Shown here: positions 44,457 to 53,356 of the stretch, in pieces
Layout: each line of letters begins with the position of its first letter
Position numbering within the stretch: position 1 is the stretch's first letter
DNA from: Cognatishimia sp. WU-CL00825
Lineage (GTDB): Bacteria > Pseudomonadota > Alphaproteobacteria > Rhodobacterales > Rhodobacteraceae
Direction of reading: 5' to 3'
Assembly (NCBI RefSeq): GCF_040364665.1
Contig: NZ_BAABWX010000010.1
Location: 3,562 to 67,561 of the forward strand
DNA length: 64,000 nucleotides
Program-made: the position numbers and the translations under genes
The notes under the pieces: generated by a model
The model's input: the letters and a program-made list of their open reading frames with translations, nothing else
Databases searched by the model: none
Told to the model about the DNA's origin: nothing

Positions 44457-45406
44457 TGTCTCACTACGCGAAAGTCACTGTTGCAGGTGCAGGAACGATG
44501 GGACATGCCATCGCGCTTGTGCATGCAATCGGCGGGTGTCGGGTCACACTGACCGACCTCTCTCCCACCCAGCTAGAATGGGCTGGCACCCGCCTCCAAG
44601 AATTGGCGGTCGAATTGGTGGACCTTGGTTTGATCAAAGCCGAAGAAAGTGCCTCTGTCTTAGATAGAGTCACTTACACCACCGATCTGGCAGCTGCGCT
44701 CAAAGGCAGCAATCTGCTGATCGAAGCCATCATTGAAGACGCTGACATCAAAGAAAAGTTCTTTGCTCAGGTTGCAGAGCTCATGGATGAGACCTGCATT
44801 CTGGCTAGCAACACATCCTTCCTGGATGTCTTTCCTCTGCTGCCAGAAAGCCTGCGTCACCGTTGCTTGATCGTGCATTGGTACACCCCGCCTTATCTGA
44901 TCGACCTGGTGGATGTGGTTGCAGCCCCCGATACCCCGGCACAAGTTGCGCTGGATATGAAAGCCTTTTTGCAAGGTCTTGGTAAGAAGCCGGTGATCTT
45001 GAAAAAGTTTGTCCCAGGTTACATCGCCAACAATGTGCAAATGGCCATTGAAAGCGAGATTTTCCGCCTGCTGGATGCGGGTGTCGCAGATGCCTCTGAC
45101 ATCGACGAAGCCGTGCGCTTTGGCCTGGCGCACCGTCTTGGCCTGATGGGTCAATTCAAAAAGATCGACTACACCGGCCTGCAGGTGGTGCGCGATATCC
45201 ACGAGATGCGGCTTTATACGCCGCCGTCCAAACCAACCGGTTCCAAGAAGCTCGAAGAGCTGCTGAACAATGGCGACAAGGGATTGCTGACCGGACGGGG
45301 TTTTTACGATTATTCCGATGAGGATGCGTCAACCTACCTTAAACGCCGCGATCGCAAGCTTCTGAAGGTTAAGAAAGCTTTTGAGGGTGACGATGAACCT
45401 CTCTAA
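44456..45406 (+). CDS. 3-hydroxyacyl-CoA dehydrogenase-type enzyme (L-gulonate/carnitine DH-like)
   Basis: A 316-residue NAD-dependent dehydrogenase. The Rossmann motif is VAGAGTMGHAIA (residues 8-19), with Asp in LTDLSP for NAD, the catalytic His in VHWYTPPYLIDLV, and VPGYIANNVQMA in the C-terminal domain. Besides beta-oxidation enzymes this family includes L-gulonate 3-dehydrogenase and carnitine dehydrogenase. In a sugar operon without acyl-CoA genes, oxidation of the 3-hydroxyl of a sugar acid is an attractive alternative. It overlaps the ThDP gene by 1 base and the kinase by 14. Confidence 0.82.
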   Translation: MSHYAKVTVAGAGTMGHAIALVHAIGGCRVTLTDLSPTQLEWAGTRLQELAVELVDLGLIKAEESASVLDRVTYTTDLAAALKGSNLLIEAIIEDADIKEKFFAQVAELMDETCILASNTSFLDVFPLLPESLRHRCLIVHWYTPPYLIDLVDVVAAPDTPAQVALDMKAFLQGLGKKPVILKKFVPGYIANNVQMAIESEIFRLLDAGVADASDIDEAVRFGLAHRLGLMGQFKKIDYTGLQVVRDIHEMRLYTPPSKPTGSKKLEELLNNGDKGLLTGRGFYDYSDEDASTYLKRRDRKLLKVKKAFEGDDEPL

Positions 45407-46331
45407 GACCAACCAATGGCCGATTGCAGTGTTTGATTGGGGCACAACAAACCTAAGGGCACATGCGGTTGATCAGGGCGGGAATATCCTCAGAACGATC
45501 ACCTCGCCCAGTGGCATTAAATTCATCGAACCAGGCACCTGCCCCGCTCGATTTGCTTCTATCATGGGCCAATTGCGAGAAAGCCACCGCTGCAAACACG
45601 CCTATCTAGTTGGCATGATTGGCAGCGCACTGGGTTGGCATGAGGTTCCGATGCAACCGGGTCCGATGAATGCACGGCAGATCGCCCAAAACTTGTCACC
45701 CGTGCAAGGATTGCCCGCCGTGATTGTACCGGGTGTTACCGCACCATCTATTGCAGGTCTGCCAGACATGATGCGTGGGGAAGAAACCCAGATTTTTGGT
45801 GCCTGTAGAATAATTAACCGTGAATCCTTCCACCTGTGCCTTCCTGGCACCCATTCAAAATGGGTATTTCTGAAAGATGGCGCGATCACGAACATCACAA
45901 CAGCCATGACTGGCGAGCTTTTTGAGCTGCTTACCAACGCAAGCATTCTGAAACAACAAGTTGCCAAGGAACTTCATTCTGTTGATTTGCAGGCCTTCAA
46001 AGAAGGCCTGGCTGTAGCGAAGACAGGCCTGGGCGCACAGATATTGGCGTTCTCGACGCGACCAAGAAGTCTTGTCGCGGGGAAGCCTGAAGGAAACAAT
46101 GCGGCGAACTATTTGTCGGGCATTCTGATTGGGTCAGAAATCCATGCGATGTGTAATGCGCTGAAAACTCCGGTATCGGAGATCGCATTAATTGCGGAAG
46201 ATTCGATTTCTCGTCTCTATGCTTTGGCATTTCAAGAACACGACATCAAAGTGCGCCGCATCGATGGAGCACATGCTGTGGCCATGGGTGCAGCCATGTT
46301 GCACCGAAACGCAATCCAAAAAGCAAAATAG
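45393..46331 (+). CDS. dgoK: 2-dehydro-3-deoxygalactonokinase
   Basis: A 312-residue sugar kinase of the DgoK family. It has FDWGTTNLRAHAVD (residues 13-26) as phosphate-binding loop, GMIGSALGWHE and PGTHSKWVFLKDGAI with TTAMTGELFELLT, characteristic of DgoK. It phosphorylates 2-keto-3-deoxygalactonate at O6 in the De Ley-Doudoroff pathway. The ATG at 45393 lies inside the end of the preceding gene. No classical DgoA aldolase is seen; the DapA-like aldolase of the divergent operon may serve. It closes the plus-strand operon. Confidence 0.9.
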   Translation: MNLSKTNQWPIAVFDWGTTNLRAHAVDQGGNILRTITSPSGIKFIEPGTCPARFASIMGQLRESHRCKHAYLVGMIGSALGWHEVPMQPGPMNARQIAQNLSPVQGLPAVIVPGVTAPSIAGLPDMMRGEETQIFGACRIINRESFHLCLPGTHSKWVFLKDGAITNITTAMTGELFELLTNASILKQQVAKELHSVDLQAFKEGLAVAKTGLGAQILAFSTRPRSLVAGKPEGNNAANYLSGILIGSEIHAMCNALKTPVSEIALIAEDSISRLYALAFQEHDIKVRRIDGAHAVAMGAAMLHRNAIQKAK

Positions 46332-46675
46332 TCCAAGCAACTTAAACCAGCGTTAGAATTAGAATAGGTAATTCGGGCAAAAAAAAAGAATTTTCCACTT
46401 TTGGTTTTGGTCACTAATGCCGGCTCGCTACACTTCGACCAAGTGACCTAATTAGGAATTCCGGAAGCGAGCCAAACGCTGCTGTAAACGGTCAGATAAT
46501 ATTGCCTTTTATGGGTCAGAGATTCAGGCTTTGCTCTCTGAAATTCTGTCCTCGCCGAAGTTTTGCGACCGATCCGCGCAGGCGGTTCTAGCTGCATAAT
46601 CGGCGAGAAACAGCTCTTCGCTGCAATTGCAAGCAACTGGTTTTCGAGATTCAGTCACTCCGCCCAACCGCACAA
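46332..46675. other. Convergent intergenic gap after dgoK
   Basis: About 340 bases between the convergent kinase and FAD oxidase genes. It contains an A-rich run near 46380 but no clear hairpin-plus-T terminator and no plausible gene. It marks the border between the sugar module and the betaine module. Confidence 0.5.
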
Positions 46676-48016
46676 TCAATCATTGCCGGCCTTCCATTCA
46701 CGGTATCGTAAGACACTATTTGCACCGAAAGAGAAGAAGGGCTCTGGCAATAAACACTTTGGGCGGTGCTCGTTTCCAAAGTGATCTGAAATTTCAGATC
46801 GCGTACCCGCGGCCATTTCGGCTGCGGCAATTCCGGTAAGGGTTCCGCGGGTGGTTCCCAAACCATTCTGCACGCAGCCGGAAAAGACGCCTTTATCGAT
46901 CTCTCGGGTCACCGAAACACCATTTAGGCTCAGGCAAAGGTGGCCCGCCCAACTATGTTCCATTTCCAACCCTGCCAATTGTGGAAAGCGCCGATCAAAT
47001 TTACGGCGCATGACCTCTTTTGCACGCGCCAAATCACCTTTTCTGGTGGTCATACACGACCGAACCACGGCACAAGTACGCGTTATGATGCGATTTCCAC
47101 CTTGCAGTTCATCGATCTTACGCATGGTGGTGCCCATAGGATCAGATGGTGTTATCCCCCATCGGGAATGACCACCAAGCAATTTCAGCGCTTCGGCGTC
47201 CAGCTTTGGCGTCATATTGGCGAATAGAAATAGTTGCATAAGGCGGCCACGTTCCAAACCAAAACTCGCAAGGTGACCGTTAACCGTCAATATGACTTTA
47301 GGCGTCGAAACGACAGCGTTTTTGGTCTTAACATCCCAACCTATTTTATTTGGCGAAAACTTGATAACGCCACTGTTTTCAAATAGTTGCACACCATCTC
47401 GCTTTAGGCCACCTGCAATTCCGCGCATTAGCCCTGCCGGCTGCAGCATAACTGTCCCTGCGGTATATAACCCGCCGAGATAATGTCGACTTCCCGTCAT
47501 CTCCTTCATCTGCTGTGCATCAAGCATTTGGGACGCTTCCCCCAAAAATCGAAGATGTGCTGCATAGTTGATATTATGCCTAATGGCGGCCTGACTTGCA
47601 GCGCCATTCACTTTTCCAGCGCGGTCGAAAAAATCAGCCGATATGTCGTAATCGCGAACTGCATCTCCCACGAATTCAATGGCTTTTCGGTTCAATCTGA
47701 TGATCTTTTTGTCATCACCTTCGCCAGCATAATCCTCTGAAGTGAGCTCGTGAGGCAGATCAATCATAAAGCCCGAATTTCGCCCAGATGCACCTTCAGC
47801 GAATCGTCCGGCTTCTAGAACCACAATCCGACTATTCGGCATCAACTGCACCAGCCGGCGCGCCGCTGCCATACCGGCAAATCCAGCGCCGATCACGACA
47901 AAATCTGCTGATGTGTTCGCGGTCAACTCAACCGGAGCGCTTTGCGGTTCCAATATGGAATTCCATCCTGCTGGTCCGCAATGCTTAGGTTGACGCTTTG
48001 CTACATAGCCCGTCAA
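46676..48016 (-). CDS. FAD-dependent amino acid/amine oxidase (DAO family)
   Basis: A 446-residue FAD protein. The dinucleotide motif is VVIGAGFAGMAAARRL near residue 40, followed by VLEAGRFAEGASGRNSGF, the PuuB/DadA-type FAD contact. It likely oxidises a cyclic or secondary amino acid. In this cluster a role as cis-4-hydroxy-D-proline oxidase, making pyrroline-4-hydroxy-2-carboxylate, fits best. The start is a TTG at 48016 that overlaps the upstream gene stop (TTGA), with GAGG 7 bases before. It is the last gene of a four-gene minus-strand operon. Confidence 0.83.
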   Translation of the reverse strand: MTGYVAKRQPKHCGPAGWNSILEPQSAPVELTANTSADFVVIGAGFAGMAAARRLVQLMPNSRIVVLEAGRFAEGASGRNSGFMIDLPHELTSEDYAGEGDDKKIIRLNRKAIEFVGDAVRDYDISADFFDRAGKVNGAASQAAIRHNINYAAHLRFLGEASQMLDAQQMKEMTGSRHYLGGLYTAGTVMLQPAGLMRGIAGGLKRDGVQLFENSGVIKFSPNKIGWDVKTKNAVVSTPKVILTVNGHLASFGLERGRLMQLFLFANMTPKLDAEALKLLGGHSRWGITPSDPMGTTMRKIDELQGGNRIITRTCAVVRSCMTTRKGDLARAKEVMRRKFDRRFPQLAGLEMEHSWAGHLCLSLNGVSVTREIDKGVFSGCVQNGLGTTRGTLTGIAAAEMAAGTRSEISDHFGNEHRPKCLLPEPFFSFGANSVLRYREWKAGND

Positions 48017-49509
48017 GCAACAACCTCATCTGCATCATCAGCCAAATCAATCCAGATGGTTTTCAACTGCGTGTATTGATCATGAGCATGAACAGAATTG
48101 TCACGACCGCCGAAGCCAGACTGTTTGTAGCCACCAAATGGCGTGGAGATGTCGCCTTCGCCAAAGCTGTTGACTGTGACGGTTCCAGCCCGCAACGAAC
48201 GGGCACCGCGAATCGCGCGCTTGGTGTTTGCCGTGAAAATCGAAGCGCATAAACCATATTCGGTGTCATTGGCGATCTGAATAGCCTCATCGAAACCTGA
48301 AACTTCGATTACGGTCAGAACTGGGCCAAAGATTTCTTCGCGCGCCAAAATGGAGTCATTGCTTGGGACACTCACAACCGTCGCGTCCACAAACCCGCCC
48401 TTGGCATTGCCACCTATTACCACATTTTCGGCCTGTGCAATGTAGCCTGCAACCTTGTCGAAGTGAGCTTGGGATACAAGAGCCCCTAGCCGAGTTTCAG
48501 GATCTAATGGATCACCAACATTCCATTCCCTTGCGTGATACGCGATGCGATCCAGAAGATCGACTTTTACATCTTTGTGGACAATCAAACGCGAGCTTGC
48601 AGAACAGTTCTCTCCCATGTTCCAGAAGGCACCATTCACGATGTGCTGCGCCACACGGTCCAGGTTTTCTGCGTCATCCATCACGACAGCTGGATTTTTC
48701 CCACCCATTTCCAGCACCACCTCTTTAGCGTTGCTTTCCGCCGAATATGTCAAGAATCGTTTACCGGTAACGGTTGACCCGGTGAAGGAAACCATGTCGA
48801 TATCCATATGGCGCCCAATCGGCTCGCCGACATCAGCACCCCCACCCGGAACAATATTCAGTACCCCCTTGGGTAAGCCCGCTTCGGAAGCGAGTTCAGC
48901 CAATCGAAGCGTGGTCAAGCTGGTTTCCGCGGCTGGCTTCACCACAACAGAACAGCCCGCTGCCAAAGCTGGTCCAATTTTCCAAGCCAACATCAATAAC
49001 GGGAAATTCCAGGGGAGAACCAATCCGACCACACCGATGGGCTCGCGCACCACCATCGCAATATGGTCATCCGAAGCAGGAGCGACCTGATCGTAAATCT
49101 TGTCGATTGCCTCTGCATGCCATTTTAAGCAGTGAATAGTCTCTGGAACGTCTACCGTTTCACAGTCGAAAATAGTTTTGCCGCTGTCGATGCTTTCCAT
49201 TACCGCCAACTCACGTGCATTACGGGCTAGCAATTTACTCAAACGTATCAGAACATCTTTGCGTTCGCTTGGATGTAATTTACTCCAACGGCCGTCATCA
49301 AAAGATTCGCGTGCTTTCAAGACTGCAAAATCCACATCTTCTTGAGCGCAGGCAGCAATATCGGCGATTATTTCACCCGTAGCGGGGTTCACAGAGCTAA
49401 ACGTTTTGCCCGAAATCGCGGGGCGGTAGCCACCATCAATGAATGCGTTGGTTGGTAGTATCAGATCCGCAGCAATTGCGCGGTATTCGTCTTGAGTCAG
49501 CAGGCTCAT
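48013..49509 (-). CDS. Aldehyde dehydrogenase (probable 2-oxoglutarate semialdehyde dehydrogenase)
   Basis: A 498-residue NAD(P)-dependent aldehyde dehydrogenase. The catalytic Glu is E267 (VLEMGGKNP) and the nucleophile is C302 (GENCSASSR). The PWNFPLLMLAWK and SFTGSTVTGKR cofactor segments are intact. The enzyme family includes PuuC-type and 2-oxoglutarate semialdehyde dehydrogenases. Next to a DapA-family deaminase and an amine oxidase it probably oxidises 2-oxoglutarate semialdehyde, the last step of hydroxyproline breakdown. It overlaps its neighbours on both sides by 4 bases. Confidence 0.87.
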   Translation of the reverse strand: MSLLTQDEYRAIAADLILPTNAFIDGGYRPAISGKTFSSVNPATGEIIADIAACAQEDVDFAVLKARESFDDGRWSKLHPSERKDVLIRLSKLLARNARELAVMESIDSGKTIFDCETVDVPETIHCLKWHAEAIDKIYDQVAPASDDHIAMVVREPIGVVGLVLPWNFPLLMLAWKIGPALAAGCSVVVKPAAETSLTTLRLAELASEAGLPKGVLNIVPGGGADVGEPIGRHMDIDMVSFTGSTVTGKRFLTYSAESNAKEVVLEMGGKNPAVVMDDAENLDRVAQHIVNGAFWNMGENCSASSRLIVHKDVKVDLLDRIAYHAREWNVGDPLDPETRLGALVSQAHFDKVAGYIAQAENVVIGGNAKGGFVDATVVSVPSNDSILAREEIFGPVLTVIEVSGFDEAIQIANDTEYGLCASIFTANTKRAIRGARSLRAGTVTVNSFGEGDISTPFGGYKQSGFGGRDNSVHAHDQYTQLKTIWIDLADDADEVVA

Positions 49510-50429
49510 TTCGTGCCCTCCGCTGTGATGTTTGCTATTGTTGCTTTCAAAACGCGAACCACTTGTTCAAGCGTGCGTTTATCGTCTTTGTTCAGCCCCT
49601 TGAGCGGAGGGCGCATAGCGCCCGTTTCCAGCCCATTCAGTGCAACACCATGCTTGATGGTTTGGATGAATTTTCCGCCTTGTTCCAAGACGCTCATCAA
49701 GGGGAGCATGGCCGACATGATTTTGCGCCCTTTGGCATAATCCCCATCGATCACACAGGCTTTGTAAAGCGCGATGTGTTCCTCTGGAAGGAAGTTAGAT
49801 CCTCCACACACCCAAAATGGTGCGCCCCAAGCAAAAAACTCCAGCGCTTGATCGTCCATGCCGCAGCCCATTTGGATATGCGGGTAATTCCGCGCCAGAA
49901 GGTGCACCCGGTTGATGTCGCCAGAGCTTTCTTTGATACCGCAGAAATTCCGGCTGCGACCCACGCGATCAAGAAAGTCTTCTCCCATCATGGTGCCTGT
50001 GCGATGCGGGTAATTGTAAAGCATAATTGGCAGATCAGCTGCCTTGTCGATCGCAAGCGCGTTCAGCGCGTTTTCGCGGTCCGTCGGAACGGAATAAGCA
50101 GGCGAGGCCAAAAGAATGGCTTCAGCTCCAATATCCTTGGCACCTTGAGCCAAAGCAATTGAATCGTCAGTGATCATCGCCCCCGTCCCTACGACCAAGG
50201 GTATACGACCTTTGATACGCTCTTTGGTGAACTTTGCCACCGCGATGCGTTCCTCAACAGTTTGAGCGTAGTTTTCACCAGTGGAGCCGCCTGAAATCAG
50301 ACCATGAACACCTTTTTCAACAAGGTATTCGATTACGTCCGCTAGGGCGTCCCAGTTAAAGGCACCGTCTTCGTTAAACGGCGTCACGACAGGAGTATAG
50401 ATCCCATCAAAGTTAAATATCGGAGTCAT
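49506..50429 (-). CDS. DapA-family lyase (probable pyrroline-4-hydroxy-2-carboxylate deaminase)
   Basis: A 307-residue protein of the dihydrodipicolinate synthase family with a complete active site: SGGSTGE (residues 46-52), Y138 in LYNYPHRTG and Schiff-base K166 in GIKESSG. Hydroxyproline operons use a member of this family to deaminate and dehydrate pyrroline-4-hydroxy-2-carboxylate to 2-oxoglutarate semialdehyde. Its place between the aldehyde dehydrogenase and the GntR gene, and the hydroxyproline betaine epimerase nearby, support that. Other aldolase functions are possible. Confidence 0.82.
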   Translation of the reverse strand: MTPIFNFDGIYTPVVTPFNEDGAFNWDALADVIEYLVEKGVHGLISGGSTGENYAQTVEERIAVAKFTKERIKGRIPLVVGTGAMITDDSIALAQGAKDIGAEAILLASPAYSVPTDRENALNALAIDKAADLPIMLYNYPHRTGTMMGEDFLDRVGRSRNFCGIKESSGDINRVHLLARNYPHIQMGCGMDDQALEFFAWGAPFWVCGGSNFLPEEHIALYKACVIDGDYAKGRKIMSAMLPLMSVLEQGGKFIQTIKHGVALNGLETGAMRPPLKGLNKDDKRTLEQVVRVLKATIANITAEGTK

Positions 50430-50436
50430 TCGTTCC

Positions 50437-51147
50437 TCATGCAGAAGTAGATTTCGAGAGCGTCCCTAATGGCACTTCCAGCGCCTCTGGCATGACGAAA
50501 ACCTCGATCTGCCCACGGGACAGATTCCAATGTTCGTCAGCCAATGTTCCGGCCAGCTGCTCATTTCGTGTTTCAATTGCCGAAATGATCTGATCGTGCT
50601 GATCGCTTGCTTTGGCGAGGTTTGAGACCATTTCTGTATTCTGTGGTTGGTAAAACGTCGTACCGATCCTTGCGTGATCGATCAGTAAACGCTGGAAAGA
50701 AGGCTGCAAAAAAATATTTCCAGCCATATCCCCGGTCACTTCATGGAAATGGTTGTTCGCCAAAGCACGGTCCCCTGCGGATCCGATGCGAAGGGCTGCT
50801 TTGAACTTCTGCTGTGCTTCCTTGAGCTCATTGAGTTGGCTGTTGGATGCGTTCAACGCGGCGAGTCGAAGGATCGCTCCATAGATCATGGGAGCGGCGA
50901 GGAAAAAATCACGGAGTGTCCGGTAGGACAAATCTGAAACGCGCGCGCCTTTGTTAGCACGCAATTCCAGATATCCGGCACCACTCATTTCGCGAAAAAC
51001 CTCTCTAAGAGGCGTGCGGGATAGGCCAAATGCTGCGGATAGCTCCGCCTCATCTAGGTCTGAACCAGGAAGAAGTTGCTGCGTAAGAATCGACACCTTC
51101 AAGTGTTCGAACAAATCTGCCTTGCGCCGACGTGCTTCTTCTTTCAT
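50437..51147 (-). CDS. GntR-family regulator (FadR/FCD type)
   Basis: A 236-residue regulator. The winged helix-turn-helix covers about residues 8-75 (LLPGSDLDEAELSAAFGLSRTPLREVFREMSGAGYLE) and an all-helical FCD effector domain follows (FHEVTGDMAGN, then SAIETRNEQLAGTLADEHW). The ATG has GAGGTG upstream. It is the first gene of the minus-strand operon and diverges from the ABC ATPase gene at 51302; the gap contains a TTGT-N2-ACAA palindrome typical of its family. Confidence 0.9.
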   Translation of the reverse strand: MKEEARRRKADLFEHLKVSILTQQLLPGSDLDEAELSAAFGLSRTPLREVFREMSGAGYLELRANKGARVSDLSYRTLRDFFLAAPMIYGAILRLAALNASNSQLNELKEAQQKFKAALRIGSAGDRALANNHFHEVTGDMAGNIFLQPSFQRLLIDHARIGTTFYQPQNTEMVSNLAKASDQHDQIISAIETRNEQLAGTLADEHWNLSRGQIEVFVMPEALEVPLGTLSKSTSA

Positions 51148-51245
51148 CCCATCACCTCGATTTCACTCATTTTTTTCAACCTTCGACGGCTACAACTATT
51201 GGCCACCTGTAGGGGGTATCTCAATCATCTTTTCAAAAATACATC

Positions 51246-51255
51246 TTGTGTACAA
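51246..51255. promoter_or_regulatory. GntR-type operator candidate TTGTGTACAA
   Basis: The palindrome TTGT-GT-ACAA lies in the 154-base gap between the divergent GntR and proV-like genes. TTGTNNACAA-like sites are bound by several FadR-group GntR proteins. A single regulator dimer here could control both operons. Confidence 0.45.
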
Positions 51256-51301
51256 TCAAAAAACATGCAGCATACTAAAAAAAATGCTCAGGGAGATGAC
51301 A

Positions 51302-52387
51302 GTGACTGACGCTTTGGCAGATCCGGTGATTGATTGCCGAAATCTATGGAAGATTTTTGGGAAGCAAGCCGACGCAGCGATGAAGGCCGTGCAAGAACAA
51401 GGGCTTGGAAAGTTAGAAGTACGGGATCAATTTGACTGCATCGTCGGCGTCCAAGATGCATCCTTCACCGTAAGACGAGGTGAGATATTCTGCATTATGG
51501 GCCTCTCTGGTTCAGGAAAATCAACGTTGATTCGTCACGTAAACCGTTTGATCGAGCCAACGACAGGTCAACTCTTTATCGAAGGCGAAGACGTAAACGC
51601 CCTTTCTGCGAAAGACCTCCGAGAGCTGCGCGCCGAAAAAATCGGAATGGTCTTTCAGAACATGGCGCTAATGCCACATCGAACCGTCATCGATAACGTA
51701 TCGTTCAGCCAAGAGGTCCGAGGGTATGAACCTGACAAACGCCGCGAAAACGCGATGCGCGCGATTGATGCCGTAGACCTGAATGGCTGGGATCAGAAAT
51801 ACCCTGATGAGCTTTCAGGCGGCATGCAGCAACGTGTCGGCCTTGCGCGCGCGATTGCTGCTGATCCATCTATTTTGTTAATGGACGAACCGTTCTCAGC
51901 GCTTGACCCGCTTATTCGGCGCCAATTGCAGGACAAGTTTATGTCGCTTTCTGCAAATATGAACAAAACCACCTTATTCATCACCCACGATCTGGACGAG
52001 GCGATTCGGATCGGAGACCGCATCGCCATCATGAAAGACGGTGCATTGGTGCAAGTCGGAACACCTGAAGACATTGTCACCAACCCAGTCGACGACTACG
52101 TCGCAGATTTTGTAGCAGGCATCTCAAAACTAGATCTCGTTTCGGCAGGAAAAATTATGGAATCGGTTGAAGCGTATGAAGGTCGCCGTGGCCCCATTGA
52201 TGATCCCGCTACTTGGCCTGAGGCACATCCAAGCCAATCACTGGATGACTTAGTGAACCTCTCCATCTCAACACAGAACCCGATCATGGTCAAAGTGGAC
52301 GGTCGTCCGATTGGCGTGGTGACCAAAAATGCTCTGCTGCGCGGCATCCAGGGTGATGTCGATGACGAAGCAGCAGTGAAACACTGA
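51302..52387 (+). CDS. Glycine betaine/proline-type ABC transporter ATPase
   Basis: A 361-residue ATPase of the ProV/OpuA type: NLWKIFGKQADAAM at the N-terminus, Walker A GLSGSGKST, signature ELSGGMQQRVGLARA, Walker B ILLMDEPFSALDPLIR, and a C-terminal CBS-like part (NPIMVKVDGRPIGVVTKNALL). I choose the GTG at 51302 because GGGAG ends 6 bases before it; ATG codons at 51296 and 51284 are in frame but badly placed relative to the binding site. It leads the transport operon for a quaternary amine, with permease and binding protein following. Confidence 0.9.
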   Translation: MTDALADPVIDCRNLWKIFGKQADAAMKAVQEQGLGKLEVRDQFDCIVGVQDASFTVRRGEIFCIMGLSGSGKSTLIRHVNRLIEPTTGQLFIEGEDVNALSAKDLRELRAEKIGMVFQNMALMPHRTVIDNVSFSQEVRGYEPDKRRENAMRAIDAVDLNGWDQKYPDELSGGMQQRVGLARAIAADPSILLMDEPFSALDPLIRRQLQDKFMSLSANMNKTTLFITHDLDEAIRIGDRIAIMKDGALVQVGTPEDIVTNPVDDYVADFVAGISKLDLVSAGKIMESVEAYEGRRGPIDDPATWPEAHPSQSLDDLVNLSISTQNPIMVKVDGRPIGVVTKNALLRGIQGDVDDEAAVKH

Positions 52388-52397
52388 GGAGCCCATC

Positions 52398-53333
52398 ATG
52401 GACGAAAAAAAATTTAGTATCCTTGATCCATTTTCTTCTGTTGACCTTGGCATCGCTGAATCTGCCGACGGAGTGAAACAATGGGCGATTTCCAATCGTG
52501 GGGTCATCCAGCCGATCAAAAATGTCTTCAACGAATTCATCGTTGGCATCGACACCGCTTTGAATGCGGTTCCGCCGTTGATCATGTTGATCTTACTGGC
52601 CTTGATTGCATGGCAGGCCGCGGGTCGTCGCGTGGCTATACTGGTCTCGGTAAGCCTGTTTGTTTTGGGCTTCTTAGCACCAAATGCTTGGACCCTTGCG
52701 ATGACCACACTGGCAATCGTAGTCTCTTCGGTTCTCTTGTGTTTCATCATCGGTTTGCCGTTAGGCGTTTTGGCCGGAAAGAATGACCGTTTCGAAACCA
52801 CCATTCGCCCAGTGTTAGACACGATGCAGACCATTCCAGCCTTTGTTTACTTGGTGCCTGTGGTGATGCTGATCGGCATCGGCAATGTATCTGGCGTGAT
52901 CGTCACTATCATCTTTGCATTACCACCCTTGGTTCGCCTGACCTCGCTAGGAATTCGAGGCGTGAATGAATCTGTGGTCGAAGCGGCGAAGGCCTTTGGT
53001 GCCAGCCCACGTCAGATCCTTTTCAAGGTAGAACTCCCATTGGCCACCCCTACCATTCTGGCAGGCGTGAACCAAACCATCATGCTGTCACTTTCAATGG
53101 TTGTGATCGCCTCGATGATCTCGGTCAAAGGGCTTGGAAACGAAGTTTTGCGCGCAATGGGGCGCCTTGATGCGGGCAAAGCGCTCGTGGGCGGCCTTGG
53201 CATTGTAATTCTCGCAATTGTTCTGGACCGGATCACACAAGGGATGGGCCAATCAGGACGAGAACGCGGGCACCGCCATTGGTGGCAAGGAGGGCCAATC
53301 GGCTTAGTCCTGCGCTCCATCGGAAAAGCATAA
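52398..53333 (+). CDS. Glycine betaine/proline-type ABC transporter permease
   Basis: A 311-residue ProW-like permease with six to seven hydrophobic segments and the EAA-like loop SVVEAAKAFGASPRQILFKVELPLATPTIL. The N-terminal cytoplasmic region (about 50 residues) precedes the first helix, as in ProW. It starts 10 bases after the ATPase gene. Confidence 0.92.
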   Translation: MDEKKFSILDPFSSVDLGIAESADGVKQWAISNRGVIQPIKNVFNEFIVGIDTALNAVPPLIMLILLALIAWQAAGRRVAILVSVSLFVLGFLAPNAWTLAMTTLAIVVSSVLLCFIIGLPLGVLAGKNDRFETTIRPVLDTMQTIPAFVYLVPVVMLIGIGNVSGVIVTIIFALPPLVRLTSLGIRGVNESVVEAAKAFGASPRQILFKVELPLATPTILAGVNQTIMLSLSMVVIASMISVKGLGNEVLRAMGRLDAGKALVGGLGIVILAIVLDRITQGMGQSGRERGHRHWWQGGPIGLVLRSIGKA

Positions 53334-53356
53334 TAAACCAACAGAGGAAAACCAAA

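Noticed and set aside
36671..46331. Dense alternative-frame open reading frames on the minus strand inside the sulfatase and FAD genes
   Set aside because: They are shadows of long, motif-bearing plus-strand genes with codon bias; none shows a recognisable family or a ribosome binding site.
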